Source of the DNA: Stichopus chloronotus
Taxonomy: Eukaryota > Echinodermata > Holothuroidea > Aspidochirotida > Stichopodidae
Direction: 5' to 3'
NCBI GenBank assembly: GCA_021234535.1
Contig: CM037843.1
Location: 9,608,979-9,672,978, forward strand
DNA: 64,000 nucleotides
Position numbers and translations under genes: made by a program. Below, one piece after another: positions 1-14,900 of this stretch. How positions within the stretch are numbered: the first letter of the stretch is position 1; the number at the start of each line of letters is the position of its first letter. The notes under the pieces are model-generated. The model saw only the letters and a program-made list of their open reading frames with translations. It was not told the origin of the DNA and made no database searches.

Positions 1-394
1 CATTGTTTTTATGTCTTACAAACATTGTTACTTATTTTGATGTTCCAATTAATTTGTGTTTGATGTGCCCTGCAAGGTGGGCAGCTTTTGTGTACACAAC
101 TTGAAGCGCATGTGTTGGAATTTTCTGTAACCCCTAATCACGGACTACTCCAATTCCATACTTGCAATGAAGCACAAGCCATTGTGTGAAGGTTAGAATA
201 TGTTTGCAGTTCAGTTGTGTTCTCTCTGATCGACTACCTGAGCGAGCGAGCGAGCAGGTATCAGTTGCTTGCTTCACATGGCTTTACTTTTTGCTAAGTG
301 TTATCCACCTTTCTAAGTGTACTTGGTATGTTTGGTATACATGTTAGCTGTTAAGTTTGATAAAGTCGGTGCAGGTGTCAATGCCATGCTATGT
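1..394. other. No gene seen; probably AQR intron
   Basis: AT-rich sequence left of the last visible AQR exon. The next AQR exon was not found here, so this is presumably intron. A short (GAGC)n run is present at about 241-254. Confidence 0.4.
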
Positions 395-995
395 ATGCCA
401 GGTATATTGACGCAGTGTATTTGCAATTTTTTCACAGTTTGATCCTTGTTGACCTCAAGTGACCGTTGACCTCTTGTACTCAATAAGATACACCTACACA
501 CTTCATATGACATCTGTTCAAGCTTCTCTTCTTGAGATATCGTGTTTACAAGATTTTCACAATGTGACCCCTGTTGACCCCAAATGACCTTTGACCTCCA
601 CCAAAAACAATAGGGTTCTTCTACTCAATGAGGTACACCTACATACCAAATATGAGATCTCTCCAAGCTTCCCTTCTGGAGATATCGTGTTTACAAGGTT
701 TCACAATTTGACCCCTGTTAACCCCAAATGACCGTTGACCTCCACCAAAAACAATAGGGTTCTTCTACTCAATGTGGTACACCTACATACCAAATATGAG
801 ATCTGTCCAAGCTTCCCTCCTTGAGATATCGTGTTTACAAGGTTTTCACAATTTGACCCCTGTTGACCCCAAATAAACGTTGACCTCCACCAAAAACAAT
901 AGGGTCCTTCTACTCAATGTGGTATACCTACACACCAAATATGAGATCTGTCCAAGCTTCGCTTCTTGAGATATCGTGTTTACAAAGTAGGGCGT
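395..995. repeat. Tandem array of ~144-bp units (about four copies)
   Basis: The landmark GATATCGTGTTTACAA recurs at about 536, 681, 825 and 969, a period of 144-145 bp. Each unit contains TGACCCCTGTTGACCCCAAA, then TGACCTCCACCAAAAACAAT and CAAATATGAGATCTGTCCAA. The first unit is the most diverged. The array ends in GTCACAAACATACATAC and an AC microsatellite, a common tail for this sort of dispersed repeat. Confidence 0.85.
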
Positions 996-1043
996 CACAA
1001 ACATACATACACACACACACACACATAGATACACACACACCCA
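996..1043. repeat. (CATA)n/(AC)n microsatellite
   Basis: ACATACATACACACAC-type simple sequence directly following the 144-bp array; probably the tail of the same repeat element. Confidence 0.8.
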
Positions 1044-1147
1044 TGCATGATTACAAAGGTTACGATTATCATAGCAACCAAAAACCTCACTTGAAATGTT
1101 AGGGATAATGTGGAGGGATATCGTCAACAATGGCACTCACTGCTCAC

Positions 1148-4100
1148 CTGATAGAAATATGGGTTCGGCTCCGATTCCCCGACCCCATTGAAATCTTCGA
1201 CATTAATCAGTTGGTAGTCAAAGCCGAAGCCAGGATTGGCCTTGTTATATTCGCTGAGAGACGAGATGTGAGGGAGGTTGCCCAACTTCTTGTAACGCCA
1301 GTTGTAGAGGCAAGCGATGCTGACAAACAACGAAAGGAAGTCATAAAATGTTAGCAACATCGACAGTATACTCCAATAATACACTAACCCAACATTGCAA
1401 GAAAGAGAATACTCAGACCTAAATCAAGCAACTTATCACTTTCTGATACTGTTCACATCTCTTATGTGCCCAGCTATTGTCTTACCTTGGTCTTGCTCTA
1501 CCTTGGGCATCAAGATCTACCGTGGGTACCCCAAGACGGACGAATCTGGTGAAGAGGGACTGTTCCATGTTGGAGAACTTTTGGAAGGCCATGTTCTTGA
1601 TGACCGGAGGTAACTGGTGGTGATCCCCGATCATGATCCAGCGCTTCAATCGGTTGAAACCATCTTTCGGATTCTTTGATAAATGAAAAGAAGGGATGAT
1701 GTGAAATTGATTAAAGAGAAAACATACCTGAATCAGCAGGAGGGGAATACTCAATGTCAACAAATTGTGCATAGGCTCAAATCATGATTACATGAGTTGA
1801 TTGAAATTAAATTTACCAAACATATTTAATTTAATTTGCAAGCACATTTCAAATGCTACTGGAGCACCTCTTTCATTGATTTGGTCAGATGTTCCAAGAA
1901 CAAAGGGTGCCATCAATGTTCTCTTTAAAATTTGTAATGTTTGGTGCTCAGATGCCATATGAACATGGTATTTCTTTAGTAGAAACCATTCAACTTTGTG
2001 TGAACATTAATTCACTGTGAAAATTATTCGGAGTACTCTGAATGATTGCATAGATTTGTCCACTTAGTGGGAGTCAAACAGCACATATTATTGGGTGTCA
2101 TTCCTTGAACAATTTCTATCCATTTTGTATACAAAAACTGCTGTTTGAACCCAAAAAGGTTTTGCCTTGAAACACTTGCTGCATAGTATTGAAGGTGCTA
2201 TGCCTTTTCTGAAAAAATAAAAAGGAAGGCAGACAAATAAACACCAAATCTCAAATGTGATCTATCCCAATTTGTGAACAGCATAAGTTATCAGGGCTTA
2301 CTAAATTTAATTAGGTATAAAAAAAGATGACTTTAATAACTTTATAGGAACATAATCAAACTTTCAATAAGCTTACCTGCAGGAGCAGTGGAATGAAGGT
2401 TTCGATTTCAAGAATTTGGGCAGCTTCCTCCATCAGAATGTTATCATACTTAAAAGAGAATAAACATGATTTGACATGTAAGTGCAAAATTACAAATCGA
2501 TCAAAATTATTCTCTATTGTTAAGTAAGGGCAGTAGATGTTTATGTTTTTTGCAGGGTGACATTTCACCTTTCAATGCAGAGCTAATTCACCATTCCGAT
2601 TATATCAAAATCTTGAAAAAACTGGGTAAGAGAAAAGTCACAACTCTCTAGTTCTGTGTAGATAACAAATTTTTAAAGGACAAAAGATTCTTAATCATAG
2701 CTGAGTGGAGCAGGAATACGGCGTAAAGTTTTTTATCAGCAGAATGTCTGCAAGATGGTCACTGAAGAGCCTTGTGTTTTTGGATTTGCCATGTGACATG
2801 AGGGAGCTTGGAAACTTATATTAAACCAATCACAGATAGCTCCAATGTATTCCTAAAGCGGGCAAATAACTACTAAGGAAAACAATAATTTGGCTATCCT
2901 AACACAAAAGCTTTATTAACGGAAAACAATTCAAAGACTAATACAGTATATAACATAGCATCTACATTGGTCACTTTGTAAAAAAATTTTGGAAAATTAA
3001 AACCTACATCATTACAGTGGCAGAGAGGTAAACAACGGTTGAAATAAGTCTACTACTGTCTACTAAAGTCGACTTCAGTTAGCAAAAGTCAAATGTGGTA
3101 ATTATTTGCACATTCGAAGATACAAGTGGACTTCATTGAAATGGTCGATACATCGAGCTTGTTTAACGACACTACTTACACACAGTATGGATATGGTCTA
3201 TTGTATGATTAAGTGGAGAAACAGCACACTACACATAAATAAAACATGCCTGTTACAAACATGACTACGTATATCACATTAACAAAACTTTCGGGCTTTT
3301 TAGAAGCATTTTTTTTATGATTATAACTCTGTTATCAATAGACCAACTTAACCATCAAAAGACACATCCAGATCCAGAGGGTACTTACTGGGAAATCCAC
3401 CTCCACGAGATCTCTCCTCTTGAGGGCAGCATGCGTACATGTCATGGCAATGATCTTGGCCTCCTTGATTAACAGATACTTGGACCTATCTCTGCCGCTC
3501 CTCAGAAGCTCAAAGGCACGGAACTCCTGATGGCAAGAATTGAGGGTCAGAGGAAGAGAAGTGAGGGACTTCTCCAGGACTGACATACAAATTACCAACA
3601 ACACTGTCAGTAACAAACTTCAATGGGATATTTCAGTTTTTATTTGTTACTTTACAACTTCAGTGCCAATTAAATTGAGTCGATATTTTGTTAAAACTTT
3701 AACTTGTTGCATTATTAAGATTGAACAATTACAGCTGATGTTAGATCACTTTCTGAATCATCCACCTGGTAAAATTTATCTTGCTGTTTGATTAAGTGTT
3801 TCTTGTGGAAATGTTGATCGGTGGCACTAGCGTGGGTTTGATTTGCAAACAGGAAACTGAGGAAATCTTATCCCGTTTGGTCTAGAAATAATTCTGCAAG
3901 ACCACTTCAACACATTAATGAAGACTGTAACCATTGAGGCCTCTCTGGTTCATCTAAATTCATAGCCAACACTTTGAAACTTCTCAACTTTCACGCATTG
4001 ACAATGCAATATATTTTAGTATATTTAAGGTAAAAAATTACTTTACTTGCAATATTTCAATTTTCATGTTTCACACCACATTTAAAGTAAGAAAACTTTA

Positions 4101-7100
4101 CCTCCAACTGTTGGAATATTTTCTTGATGTGTCTGTAACAACCCTACAAAAATGAAAAGTTAACTCACAGTTAAATGAGCAAAAAATGACAGATACCTTG
4201 ACGAGAATGTAGAGTTGATGATATCCTAATTAAGAAATAAAAATAAATTATGCTATCCTACTTAACAAACCAATCAATGATTGCCATTGACAACCTGAAT
4301 TCAAGGATGCTGTGTGATTTCGATGATGCAGAAATCTTGCTGCTCGTAGTAATTTTTAAGTAATACTAAAACTAAGTTCAACACTTTCACCAAGCTACAT
4401 AATCTGTCAAATGCATACAGGTATAACTGCAAGGAAATAGCCTTCCCAAGGACTGAACACTCAGAAAAAGGAAACAAAGATGTGGATAATTCCATGTGGA
4501 TAATGATAGCCACAAAACTATAATTTGTGGGACACTCAGTAGTTTGGCACTGTAGCTGTGCAATGCACTAACTAGCTCTACAGACCCACTGTCGGCTAGA
4601 CCTACCATTTAGTAGGTAGAGGTGCAATTTGTATGATTTTGCGTTACCTAACACTAGCCATTTTCACTCGGTTAATATCCTGTTGAAAAACATTGCAAAC
4701 GTTCCCAGGAGGTTAGAACTAGATGTAAATGAATATTCCAAATGACTGAAAGAGGTTATTCAAAGAACAATGTGAACAGATTCCAGCAATGTGCTGGCCC
4801 ATGTGGCAACCTCGAAGCCACACCATCAGCGCTGCAGGGTAACTGGATGTGTGCATTTCATAATTTAAACTTCCTTAATCTTCAGAAGGGTGTCCTAAAA
4901 AGCTTCATCAACTCTACTCAGCAATGTTAAAAGCCTGGTAACCTAGGTTGTCAGTTTTACCAGTGGACCAACACCAAAAATCACTTCAGACCTAAATCTT
5001 GACGTTGCTAAGAAATGCAGCTTAACAATGAGAATATTTGTCCTCTACATTCTTTGATATTTTTCTCCTCAAAGTGTTCTAAAGTATTTCATCAATGCTT
5101 ACAAGGTAATCTCAAGGCAGATTTTACCCACCATATTACATAAAAGAAGCAATAGCAGGAGAATGGAGCATAGCTAAAGCTACATTTACAAAATAACTCT
5201 TGGAAAAATATTTGTAAAAGTAAACACCATCACACCATTGCAAATTCCAGCATATCAGTAACAGTGCCACCACAGATAGCAATTTGCACTGACCACTGAA
5301 AACCTTTCACAATTATATCTTGCTTAGTCACACCAGGTTAACTTGATAAATCCTAAAAACTTTCCCTGTGCCACTTTTTTATACTTCACTTCCGACTCTC
5401 ATCCCCCTTCCATGAATACTTGGTTTAAATCATTGTAAAGAAAGATATTAAAATCCATTATATGAGTCCAATGGTCACAGCTTTGTGCACATAATTTACT
5501 AACCTCAGCAATATCCATGTCTTCTTCAAAAGTGTTCCCTTTAAACACAGGCTAGGAAGAAAATAGAACAAACATTTAAGAATATACAATTACCGCTGCA
5601 GTTTGACTCACATTTTGTCACAGCTGTATGTCTGCTTCTTATTGGTGATGAGACATTCCCATTGGATGCATGACTTTCTTCGTGGTGAACAAACATCAAA
5701 CTAAAACTTTGCCATCAAATACATTTTCAAGATGGTATCTTGTTACTTCTGTCTGCTTTAGTTCACAGAGAAGAGTGTGACACACAACCAGCGTTACAAA
5801 TGGCAAGTAATCGCCGCGGGAACGGAATGGTTCCAGATTATACAAGCCTAAGTATAACTGGTCAACCATAGTACTTCAGACAACAAGTAACTACTGTTTC
5901 TTTTGTCTACTTGAACAAGGAATATCAACAACTTTGACTATAGTTGAATCCTCTTTCCTTACAGACAAAGATGCTTTTGTAATAAATGTGTGAAAAAAAG
6001 GTTAAAAAGGCACAGCTATTGAATATCTCAACTTTATACAAATTACCAGAGGAGCTTTGCTATTACTCTCATGAAAATTACAATTCAACTGAGATACTCA
6101 GTGTTGGGCTAAATCTACTAAAATTTTCATTCATTACCTGAGGAGCATTGCTGAAGTACTTATGAAATGGAAAGTGTTCTTTGATGCCCTCCACCGATCC
6201 GCTCTTTCCTGCTTTCGGGCGGACTTTGCTCAGGAACTTCTCCCATCTCGCGACCACCTGTGAAACAAAATTGGAAGATTTGTCACATTCAAACTCACAG
6301 AACAATGGAACACTTTTGAACAGGAAATTTAATCAGAGAGATGAATACCTTTCAAAGCTGATCTTCTGACACCATTTTGGAATTGTCAAAGAATAATGAA
6401 AGATAGACAGAACCACAGACCTACTATTAAAGATGAAGAAAGGTAATGGAAATTTTTATTTTTTATTTTTGAAATTTTTTATTGTGAGATCACTGACTGA
6501 TTAACACAACATCAGAAGGCAAAGGAAATTATTTCCTAAGTAAACAGATGGATGGGGTGAACTATGCCTGAAGTGAATTAAAATCATTTTGCAGACATAT
6601 CAATTGAAACATTGAATTTATATCATCATTCATAGCTATACGTGATGATACTGACAGATGATCACAATGGAAAGTACTGTATAGACCAGGCTTCCTCAAA
6701 TGGCAGTGCGCTGTTTTGGAGTGTTGTGCAAAAAGCACTGGGAGAAAATTGAAAAGCTGCACATTTTTTAAGCATGCAGATGAAAATTATTTTGTCTGAC
6801 AAATAATACATCTGTTCCTCCCCACAGGCTAATTTGGCAAACTTTGCACCATTTTGCATCTGAATCCCTTTAAAACACACACATATTCAAAAGAGGAGGG
6901 GGAAACCCTCCCTAATACTCCTCCTCAGTGGTGCATTATATCAAAAACACTTAGCCATGTGGCACTTCTGTAAATTTCACTATGGACGACTGGTATAGGC
7001 AATTGGTGTATAAACAGCAACCAACGTTAAATACATTAATTCAGCAGTAATCTCATTGTTTACAAAATCTGGGAGACAGGTAAAAGCAACTTTTTGGAGG

Positions 7101-8671
7101 CTAAAAAAGCCAAGAAAAGCACCAGCAATGGCCAAGGAGACCCACCTGATAAAGGTAGAAGTGACCGGCAGTCTCGCAAGTGTAGGCTACATCTCCCAGG
7201 ACATCGAGGCTCTCTTGCAATCTCTCAACCTCCTTCAGGAGAGCAAGACGTTGAGAGAGGACGTAGCTCACTCTTCCATATCTGAGCCAAGAAACGCACA
7301 TCAGAAAAAGAAGATGATGTCACAGCCTTTCTTTTGCTATAAGCCTTCAATTTCTTACAAGTTTTGGACAATTTTTTTCCTCATCAAAATGTAATGTAAC
7401 AGATTGTCATCCATTGTTGCATAGTTTAATCTCAATGATGAAAATGAAATGTAATATAATCCAGCATCATTAATCACTGTATGTTGCATCTCAAAGATGG
7501 CTGAGAACATCATACATGCTAATGATTTCAACATAATGGTGAGTTACTTCTCTAAGAAAAAAGCAAAAAAAAAACAGTAATTACACAGCTGTAAGGATGT
7601 TATTTAAATTTCTAATTATGTCCACACACAAACTATATCCCTCCCGTTCCCTCCCACCTCCATGCAACTACTTCCCCACTAGCAATTAAAATCCGGTAAA
7701 GACCTGCTGAAGTCTTTCTCTGTCTCCAGCGCTTCCTCTCCATGACCAAGACGGAGAAGATGCCTCTCGTCTATATCCAGAGCCATGATCTTCTCAAAGA
7801 GCTGATTCAGAGCCTGCAAGGAGTTGAACATAGAGAAGGATTTACTATTTCAGTCTTGAAAAAAAAATACATCAACTGCACCAGTCCAAAGACAACCATC
7901 ACAGGTTTTGTCATTGTTGAACTTTCTGTTTTACTGGCAAATCTGCTCAAAGTCAATACACCATCACATTTTATTCAAAGACAGGTGTTTTTTCTCGATG
8001 TTTTCCTGCTTTGACTGTGTATGCTCATGCGAATATAGCCAAATTTTCGGGATGCAAATACATTACAGCCAAGGTATCAATAGCTTCTAGAATTGAATAG
8101 AGATGATTTGGTTTTCACACCTGGTCCTCACAAAATACACATAATGTGCTAAAATCATGTCTCGAGAAAACCTTTTCTGCATGATAGAACATGATGTGAT
8201 ATCCAGATATACCATAATGGTCAGGGTATGTAACTTTCAAGAAGGCATAAATATGTATGATATCATGTGAGGGCTGGCTGTTCTTCAAGCTGATAACATG
8301 AACATTCAAACACATAATTAGACAATAAATTTGACTGGTAGCATTGAGTGTTTTCATCTTTTTGTTTGCTCTTGCACATCCTGTTAGAGCACTTACATCA
8401 AAAGTACGTGTAACTTAAACACAAAGAACGAAAATGACTATGGAAAGTTGGAAACAAATTTGCTGATATAAATATCATGACATGCAAATATGTATAATCA
8501 TACCATGACAGCTACAGTACACTGACAATAGAAACAACAGACAGACAGACAGACAGACATACAGACAAATGTATGGATAGACAGACAGATATATATGCAG
8601 AAAGAGAGAAATACAGGTAGACAGAAAAAATAGACAGAGAATCATGTATGCAGATATGGACTGACTGATGT

Positions 8672-8742
<71 letters not shown>

Positions 8743-8907
8743 TAGATACGCAAATAGATCGATCTACAAACAGCACTCTAGACAGGGAAAGCAAACCTGG
8801 TTGGAGTGTGTGACAATCAGCGTCCTTTGATTTGGAAAGTTGTGGTAAATATTTGATATAATCTGGACGGCAACGTCTGTCTTGCCAGTACCTGGTGGTC
8901 CGACAAC
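1148..8907 (-). CDS. AQR: AQR helicase-core exon block
   Basis: Exons in transcript order: 8797-8907, 7704-7813, 7146-7281, 6138-6257, 5504-5551, 4102-4143, 3389-3526, 2377-2448, 1486-1673, 1148-1319. The first carries Walker A and ends LIVTHSNQ. Later exons show [86 protein letters not shown] and [10 protein letters not shown]. The last ends [13 protein letters not shown] at a GTGAGC donor, so the reading frame continues beyond the left edge. Motif II reads EEAA rather than DEAA, which I recall as the usual form in AQR. All ten junctions keep phase. Confidence 0.96.
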
Positions 8908-11900
8908 CTAATGAGATGAGGAAGATTACCATGGTGATTATAATCTGTTTATACTGTAAGGTTACAAACCTCAATTCAACTATTGGAAATAACAGTAGCT
9001 TTCATTGATCAGATATATATGACACATCTGGGAAGTGATAACACACAGAAGAAAAGGATTACTTTGATATTCCTTCGCCTACTTGCAGTGTATACAGTGA
9101 GAAATTGCTAAGGCAGAGAATTCTCTTGACAAAGCTTATTGTGCTGTGGTCTAGGGAGGGAATGATTAAGTAATTTTTTTGCCATAGGTTACTTTTCATC
9201 ATGATGATACGACAAAGGCAGATCTTCAGATGAGCAGAATATGCTACACTCCACAAAAGAAACAGCAAATGCCCTTTGAGTTTCTTGCGTTGTGGAAACA
9301 ATTAAATGCAACTTAAGTTCTATTCATTAATAGGCAAGTTGTACTTGATCGAATTTCATTGGGAAGACGTTAGTTAACAGAGGGGAATATTTCTACCTTG
9401 AGAAGAAAACAAAACGGCAAAGGAAAACACTGTGCTCCTGCATAGCGACAATGTGTACACGTGTGAGAAACCATTTTGTTCCCCATTGCTTTCCTTTCAC
9501 CGAGCAATTACATTTTAAATTGTGCGGTTTCATAAATTCATAAAATAAATTGTTGCCAATGGAAGAAACACTACAGAAACACTACTCTGTTTTGTTTCCC
9601 AATCATTTTTATGTCACCGAGTGACTTCATTGCATTTTAGAATATCCAAATGCATCAGGAACAGTGTGTTGTCCATAGTTTGGGTGATGCCCCTGACACC
9701 CACATAGTGTACACATGAATATTTCACATTCATTCATGTATAAAATGTGGTGAAGCTGATCGTTTTGTGGTGAAGCGGATCGTTTTCTCTCTATTCTTAC
9801 CATTGTTAGTCCAGGTTGCATTCCTGCCTTGATAGCCTCTATCTGGGTTGGTGTGAAAGCGATTGAATTCCTACAACAAGAAAGAAAGGGATTCCTTGTC
9901 AACTCATGTGGTTTTCAATATATCAATTGGACGTGGTGCTAGCAGTTCTGTTCACATTTTCAGTATGGTAAGAACAAGGGTGTTTGCATACCTTGCTTTC
10001 ATTCACCATTATGAAGGATACACTACTTTTGCAATTCAATGTTTGCCAACATTCATCATAAATTATCTAAGACAACAAAAATAGAAAATTTTCAAGTTTC
10101 TACACAAGACAGACCTCTTTGGTTGATTGTAAGGGTATGGACCTCGATTGGGAATGACGTGAGGTTCCACAAGAAGTTCCATCTTTGGAGCACTCTTTGG
10201 GTCATCATTGGTATCGTGTTTTCTCTTCTTGGTGTTGGATGGTTCAGGGAAAGTAATCCTTGAAATCATAAAAGGAAAGCACTTGTTACATTGCGAACAT
10301 AATTCAATGCTTGTTGATGAATTCAAACAGACAGCCATTTCTACATAAAGCTGCTGGGTGTACTTGATGATACACTTCCTAGAGATGATGTCTCATGACG
10401 CAATATTTAAGTAAGTGGTGCAGCCCTAACCAGGTCAAAAAGATACAAAACGATATACATTTATGCAAGTGGTGTATGCCATACCAAAACTACAAAGCCA
10501 AAACAATATATTACAATATTATATTTATCTTAAAGGTGTAGGAACACCATGTCAAAATGACATATTTCAAAACTCCTTTTATCACGTTGTTGTAGGACTA
10601 ACTATGTCACCATGACTTTTTGTCCTGTGCAAATGAGGCAAAGCCTAGCAATGTTTCAGGACACAATCATATGTGACTTCATCTCATATCAGAGGGATAG
10701 AATTGGAACGAAATCATTTGAAAAAAAAAAACAGATAACAGATCAATACTGCTTGAAAAATTCAAAGCAATATAAACTAAAACCTCAACAGCTAGACTGA
10801 CACAGCAGACAAATAAAACTAAGGGTAGTAAATCAAAATAGTTTCAAACAAAACAAAATTTTGCTGCTTTTGCAACAAACAAGAAGGTCAGATGGTGAGG
10901 TTTGTCTAAGAGGATGGCTTGGTTAAAAGTTTCTGCTATTATTTTACCTGAAAGGCGGTTTCTGTTTACTGGGATCTGTGATCTTGACCCTGACGGTGTA
11001 ATCGGGGAAAGAGCTCTTCAGGTGATCAATACTCAGAAAGGTATCATTCCAGTCCAAGCAAGGGATAGTTTTCTCCATCCTAGAGAAGAACAAAATACAA
11101 ACAATGAGATATACATCACTTTTAAGGAAAAGGCATTAGATTTCTTTGATATCACTAACCAGACAAAACATCTGGCCAATGCAAAGTACTGTGCCGTCGT
11201 AGATATATGCTAGAATTTCAATTGTGGTCACATTTTGACGTATTCTACAGTTTTCATCCCCGTTTGTTACCAGGAGGTGAATATTCTTTCACTGAGCAAA
11301 TTTAATAACATATGACATGGCATTGATTAAAAGTATCCGTTGACAGCTGACAAATAAAAAGCCTCCACAAATGGTCTTTCAATTCTTACAGCAAATTATA
11401 GCAAGGCACAACTTGAGTCAATAGTTAAGGATGACATTTTCAAAAGTGCCAATCCGTAATGACGCCACAGAGCCATACACATTTCTGTGAACATGTTTAT
11501 CAAAGATCAAAGTGGTGCGCTGGGTACTTTTTGAATCACAGAAATTATTAGCTCATGTCAGTCAGTATCTTTAGACGTTATACTTTTCAGCAATTTGCTC
11601 CAGAAATTTACAAACCTTATCCAAACCTGACCTGTATTTTTTTAAATTTTACAAACACAACTTTGGGCCTGATTGAACATTGCAGTGTACTATGCAGTAG
11701 GATGTGACTAATGTTAAAAGTAAACTAATTAATTTGCACTTTTATGTCAAATAATTTGTTACACTTTAAAATAGTTTAACAAGTTAGCACATATGTTCAT
11801 CCTAACTTTGCAACAGTATTTACATTATTTTCAACTCAGTCTTAAAGAATCTTTAAGAAGTAGTAAAATTGATAACAAAAATCTTAAATATGTGGCACCG

Positions 11901-14900
11901 ATGATTAACACGCTCAAATGTCGGTAAGAGCATAAATTGTAAAACATCTTAATTTTGATTGCTATCTCTTCAGGAACATTATCCTGGAGATAGTGTGAAA
12001 AAAGGAAACACATAAGAGATCAACCGTTGACTCACTTTGAGTAATGAGCCGCTCCTGGGTCTCCGTATCCAAGGATGATGTCATGCAACCAATCAGGAAC
12101 GACGCAATCATTGTTCATCAAGTCTCTGATTGTCTCCAGTACAGCCTATCAATAAATAAAACATTTTAGAGTATGGAATGCCAAAATTCACATTACGTCA
12201 CAGAAATAGATGAACCACAATGATATCATGGAACAAAAAGTGAAGACCAAACTCTGTATGGCAAAGGGCATGCTCATGAAACCGTGTAACACAAATCCAA
12301 CGGAAAGTTTAGGATGATATAGCTTGCAGACAGCAAAATGTTAGAATACAGTTTTCGCTAAATATTATCAGGTCATCTCATTAAATCAAACAGTTGCATT
12401 TGCTTCTGTTTTTCCCACAGACGTAGTCAGGATATTGAACAAACAAATTCTCGGGCCATTTATGTTGCATTTACATGTGGCAAATGTTTGCAGGCAGAGC
12501 TGTTTTGCCTTGGTTGAACTTCCACGAACACACTAGCCATGGGCTAGGGCTCAAAAGCCATTCTTGTGGCTTTTGTTGTTGTTGCTGGGCAAATCTCAGC
12601 AGGCAGCTGTACTGTTTTCCAAACAGTTTGTTCTCTTTGACTTTAACTGACATTTTCACGATTATCTCACAATGACTTTAAGCCCGTCAGGAACACTTGC
12701 AATATGTCACGATTATTTTTGATATTTCATAATTATCTTCCATTTTTACAATATCACTGATTTCTTTGATTTTTCTTCAATGAAATAATCAAACTGAATT
12801 GAGAACATTTATACCTGTTTTGGTTTTACAATCAGTTTACTATAAAGGTTTTCCCTATGAATTTGCACACTTCCCAGAGCATGCAATAGTACTGACGGTG
12901 AATGCCTCAAAAGCATCGGAAGGAATTTGGGTGTAACTTCCACCAGATATGTGTCTTCCTTTTCAAAAATATCAAGTAAATGATCCTAAATCAGGAGCAC
13001 TCTATTACGATCAGTTTCAAAAGATGTTATCAATGAATATTTTTACCTTAAAGTTGTTCTCTTTTGGTTTTCTCCTCATGATGATGTTAAATGTTTGGTA
13101 TACGTCCTCTGTGTTATCCTCTGCAACGCGGTTCATGTCCAGCTGGTACTGATTTGGATCCAGCCACACCCTGAATGTCCTGGTGTCCCCGACCATTTCC
13201 GGTTTAGGTTCAGGACCTGCCATTTATTCAGATGAATAAAAACAACCAAAATACAAGAAAATAAAGTACTCAACAGTCCCACCTTGTGTCATATAATTTT
13301 CCAAATTAGAATTTAATACTCTTTCATCTACAACGGCATGGATGGACAAATGCTTCAGAAAGACTGCGCTTGTGATTTTGCTCATTCTCTGGATCACCAA
13401 ATTGACAAACCAATTACATTAATGATACATGGATAGAGCAGTGAGGTCACTTTTACAGCTCTTCTTTCTCTTAATCCGGACCAGACTAATTCTGCATGTA
13501 ATGCATCAATTTGAGTCAGAAGTTTGCTATTGAGCACATTCAGTTAAGTTTGACAACAACCATCCACAACCTTCTAGCCTCAAACTGACTTGGAAAAGAC
13601 TAATTTCAGAGTTCTTCAAACTATTTATAGATGTTAAATGTTAAAGGGGTACATTCAGTTGTTGTGTGACATTCACAACATTTTTCTAAACATGTCAAGC
13701 TTCCTTCACATACTAATGACAAACTGTCAAATTAAAGAGGATCTCCACGTGTCACAAAGAAATGAATTTTTAGTGAATGATTCATGATTCCATAAGCTTC
13801 TTTAGGCTATGTGACCAGACACTTTTCAAATTAGTTTTGATTCATTTCCACATAGCCATTACAAGTCAGGGTTAAGTAATTTTGAGAGTTCTCATAACTA
13901 TTGGATGTGAAACTTTACTAATTATGCTAATTATAAGCACAGACACATGGTTGTAACCTTCAAATCCTCACAACATTATTGATGTCAACTCATTGCAGCC
14001 TTTAAATAGTTTGGGATCTATTAAGTAATGATTGCAGAAACACATCTTAACAACAGAAGTTTGCTTTTTGAACAACAAATCAGTGATACCTGCCTTTCAC
14101 TTTTCAAAATAATCACGAGCTGCTGCTTCACAATTAAACTATTTCATAGAAGGCTGTTGTCTTTTTGTTTGATATTACTTCCTTTTGTGAGTTGTTGCTG
14201 AACAGTACTCTACTACTTTGTTGGTTAAAGTAAGGTATCAACTCAACCTAAAATGGGTTTACTGCATAGCAAATTTGTGATTCTTCTTATCACTTATCTT
14301 CTTTCATAGAAACTCCAGGTTCATATGTTCCTCTCATGTTGGCTCACACCACCTCCTGCATCTCCCCTCGTCACTCAGTTTCCTCTAATTTCATTCCTTC
14401 CCCCATCTCATTCCTCTCCTGTAGAGTGACATTTTCACATAATCGCTGTGTCGTTAAATCACAAACCTTCTTCTATGACTTCTCCTTCTGCATTCAGCAT
14501 CCCTTCTACTTCACATCCTCTGACGTAGGTGATGCCCACCCTCTCTATGAAGTGGACGCTCTTGTCCATCTTCATCCCGACTCGATGCCGAGGTCTCACG
14601 GTCACCAAGAATGCTACGTCATGCTTCCTCAATGCTGGTTTGGGATATAAAAAATAGCATCATTGAGACATCACAATTTTTGTTAGCACAGTTGATGTCA
14701 ATCAGGAATGAAGTTTAAAAGATAACGTAATGAAAAGAATATACCAGTTGCATTTTATAAGTTATAAATCCTTACAGTGCCTCCAAAGTGTTTTGAGGTA
14801 GAGGGGAAGTGTCACACAGTGAGTGTATGAGTGATTGCCTGGGAGTGGTAGAACCTCACCATCAGAACGTTTTGATAATTGTGATGCAAAGTGGTACCAC

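Noticed and set aside
395..995. CRISPR-like regular repeats
   Set aside because: Units are adjacent with no spacers and the genome is eukaryotic; a tandem array explains it.
8475..8974. Cys/Leu/Ser repeat proteins on the minus strand
   Set aside because: Translations of the CAGA microsatellite.
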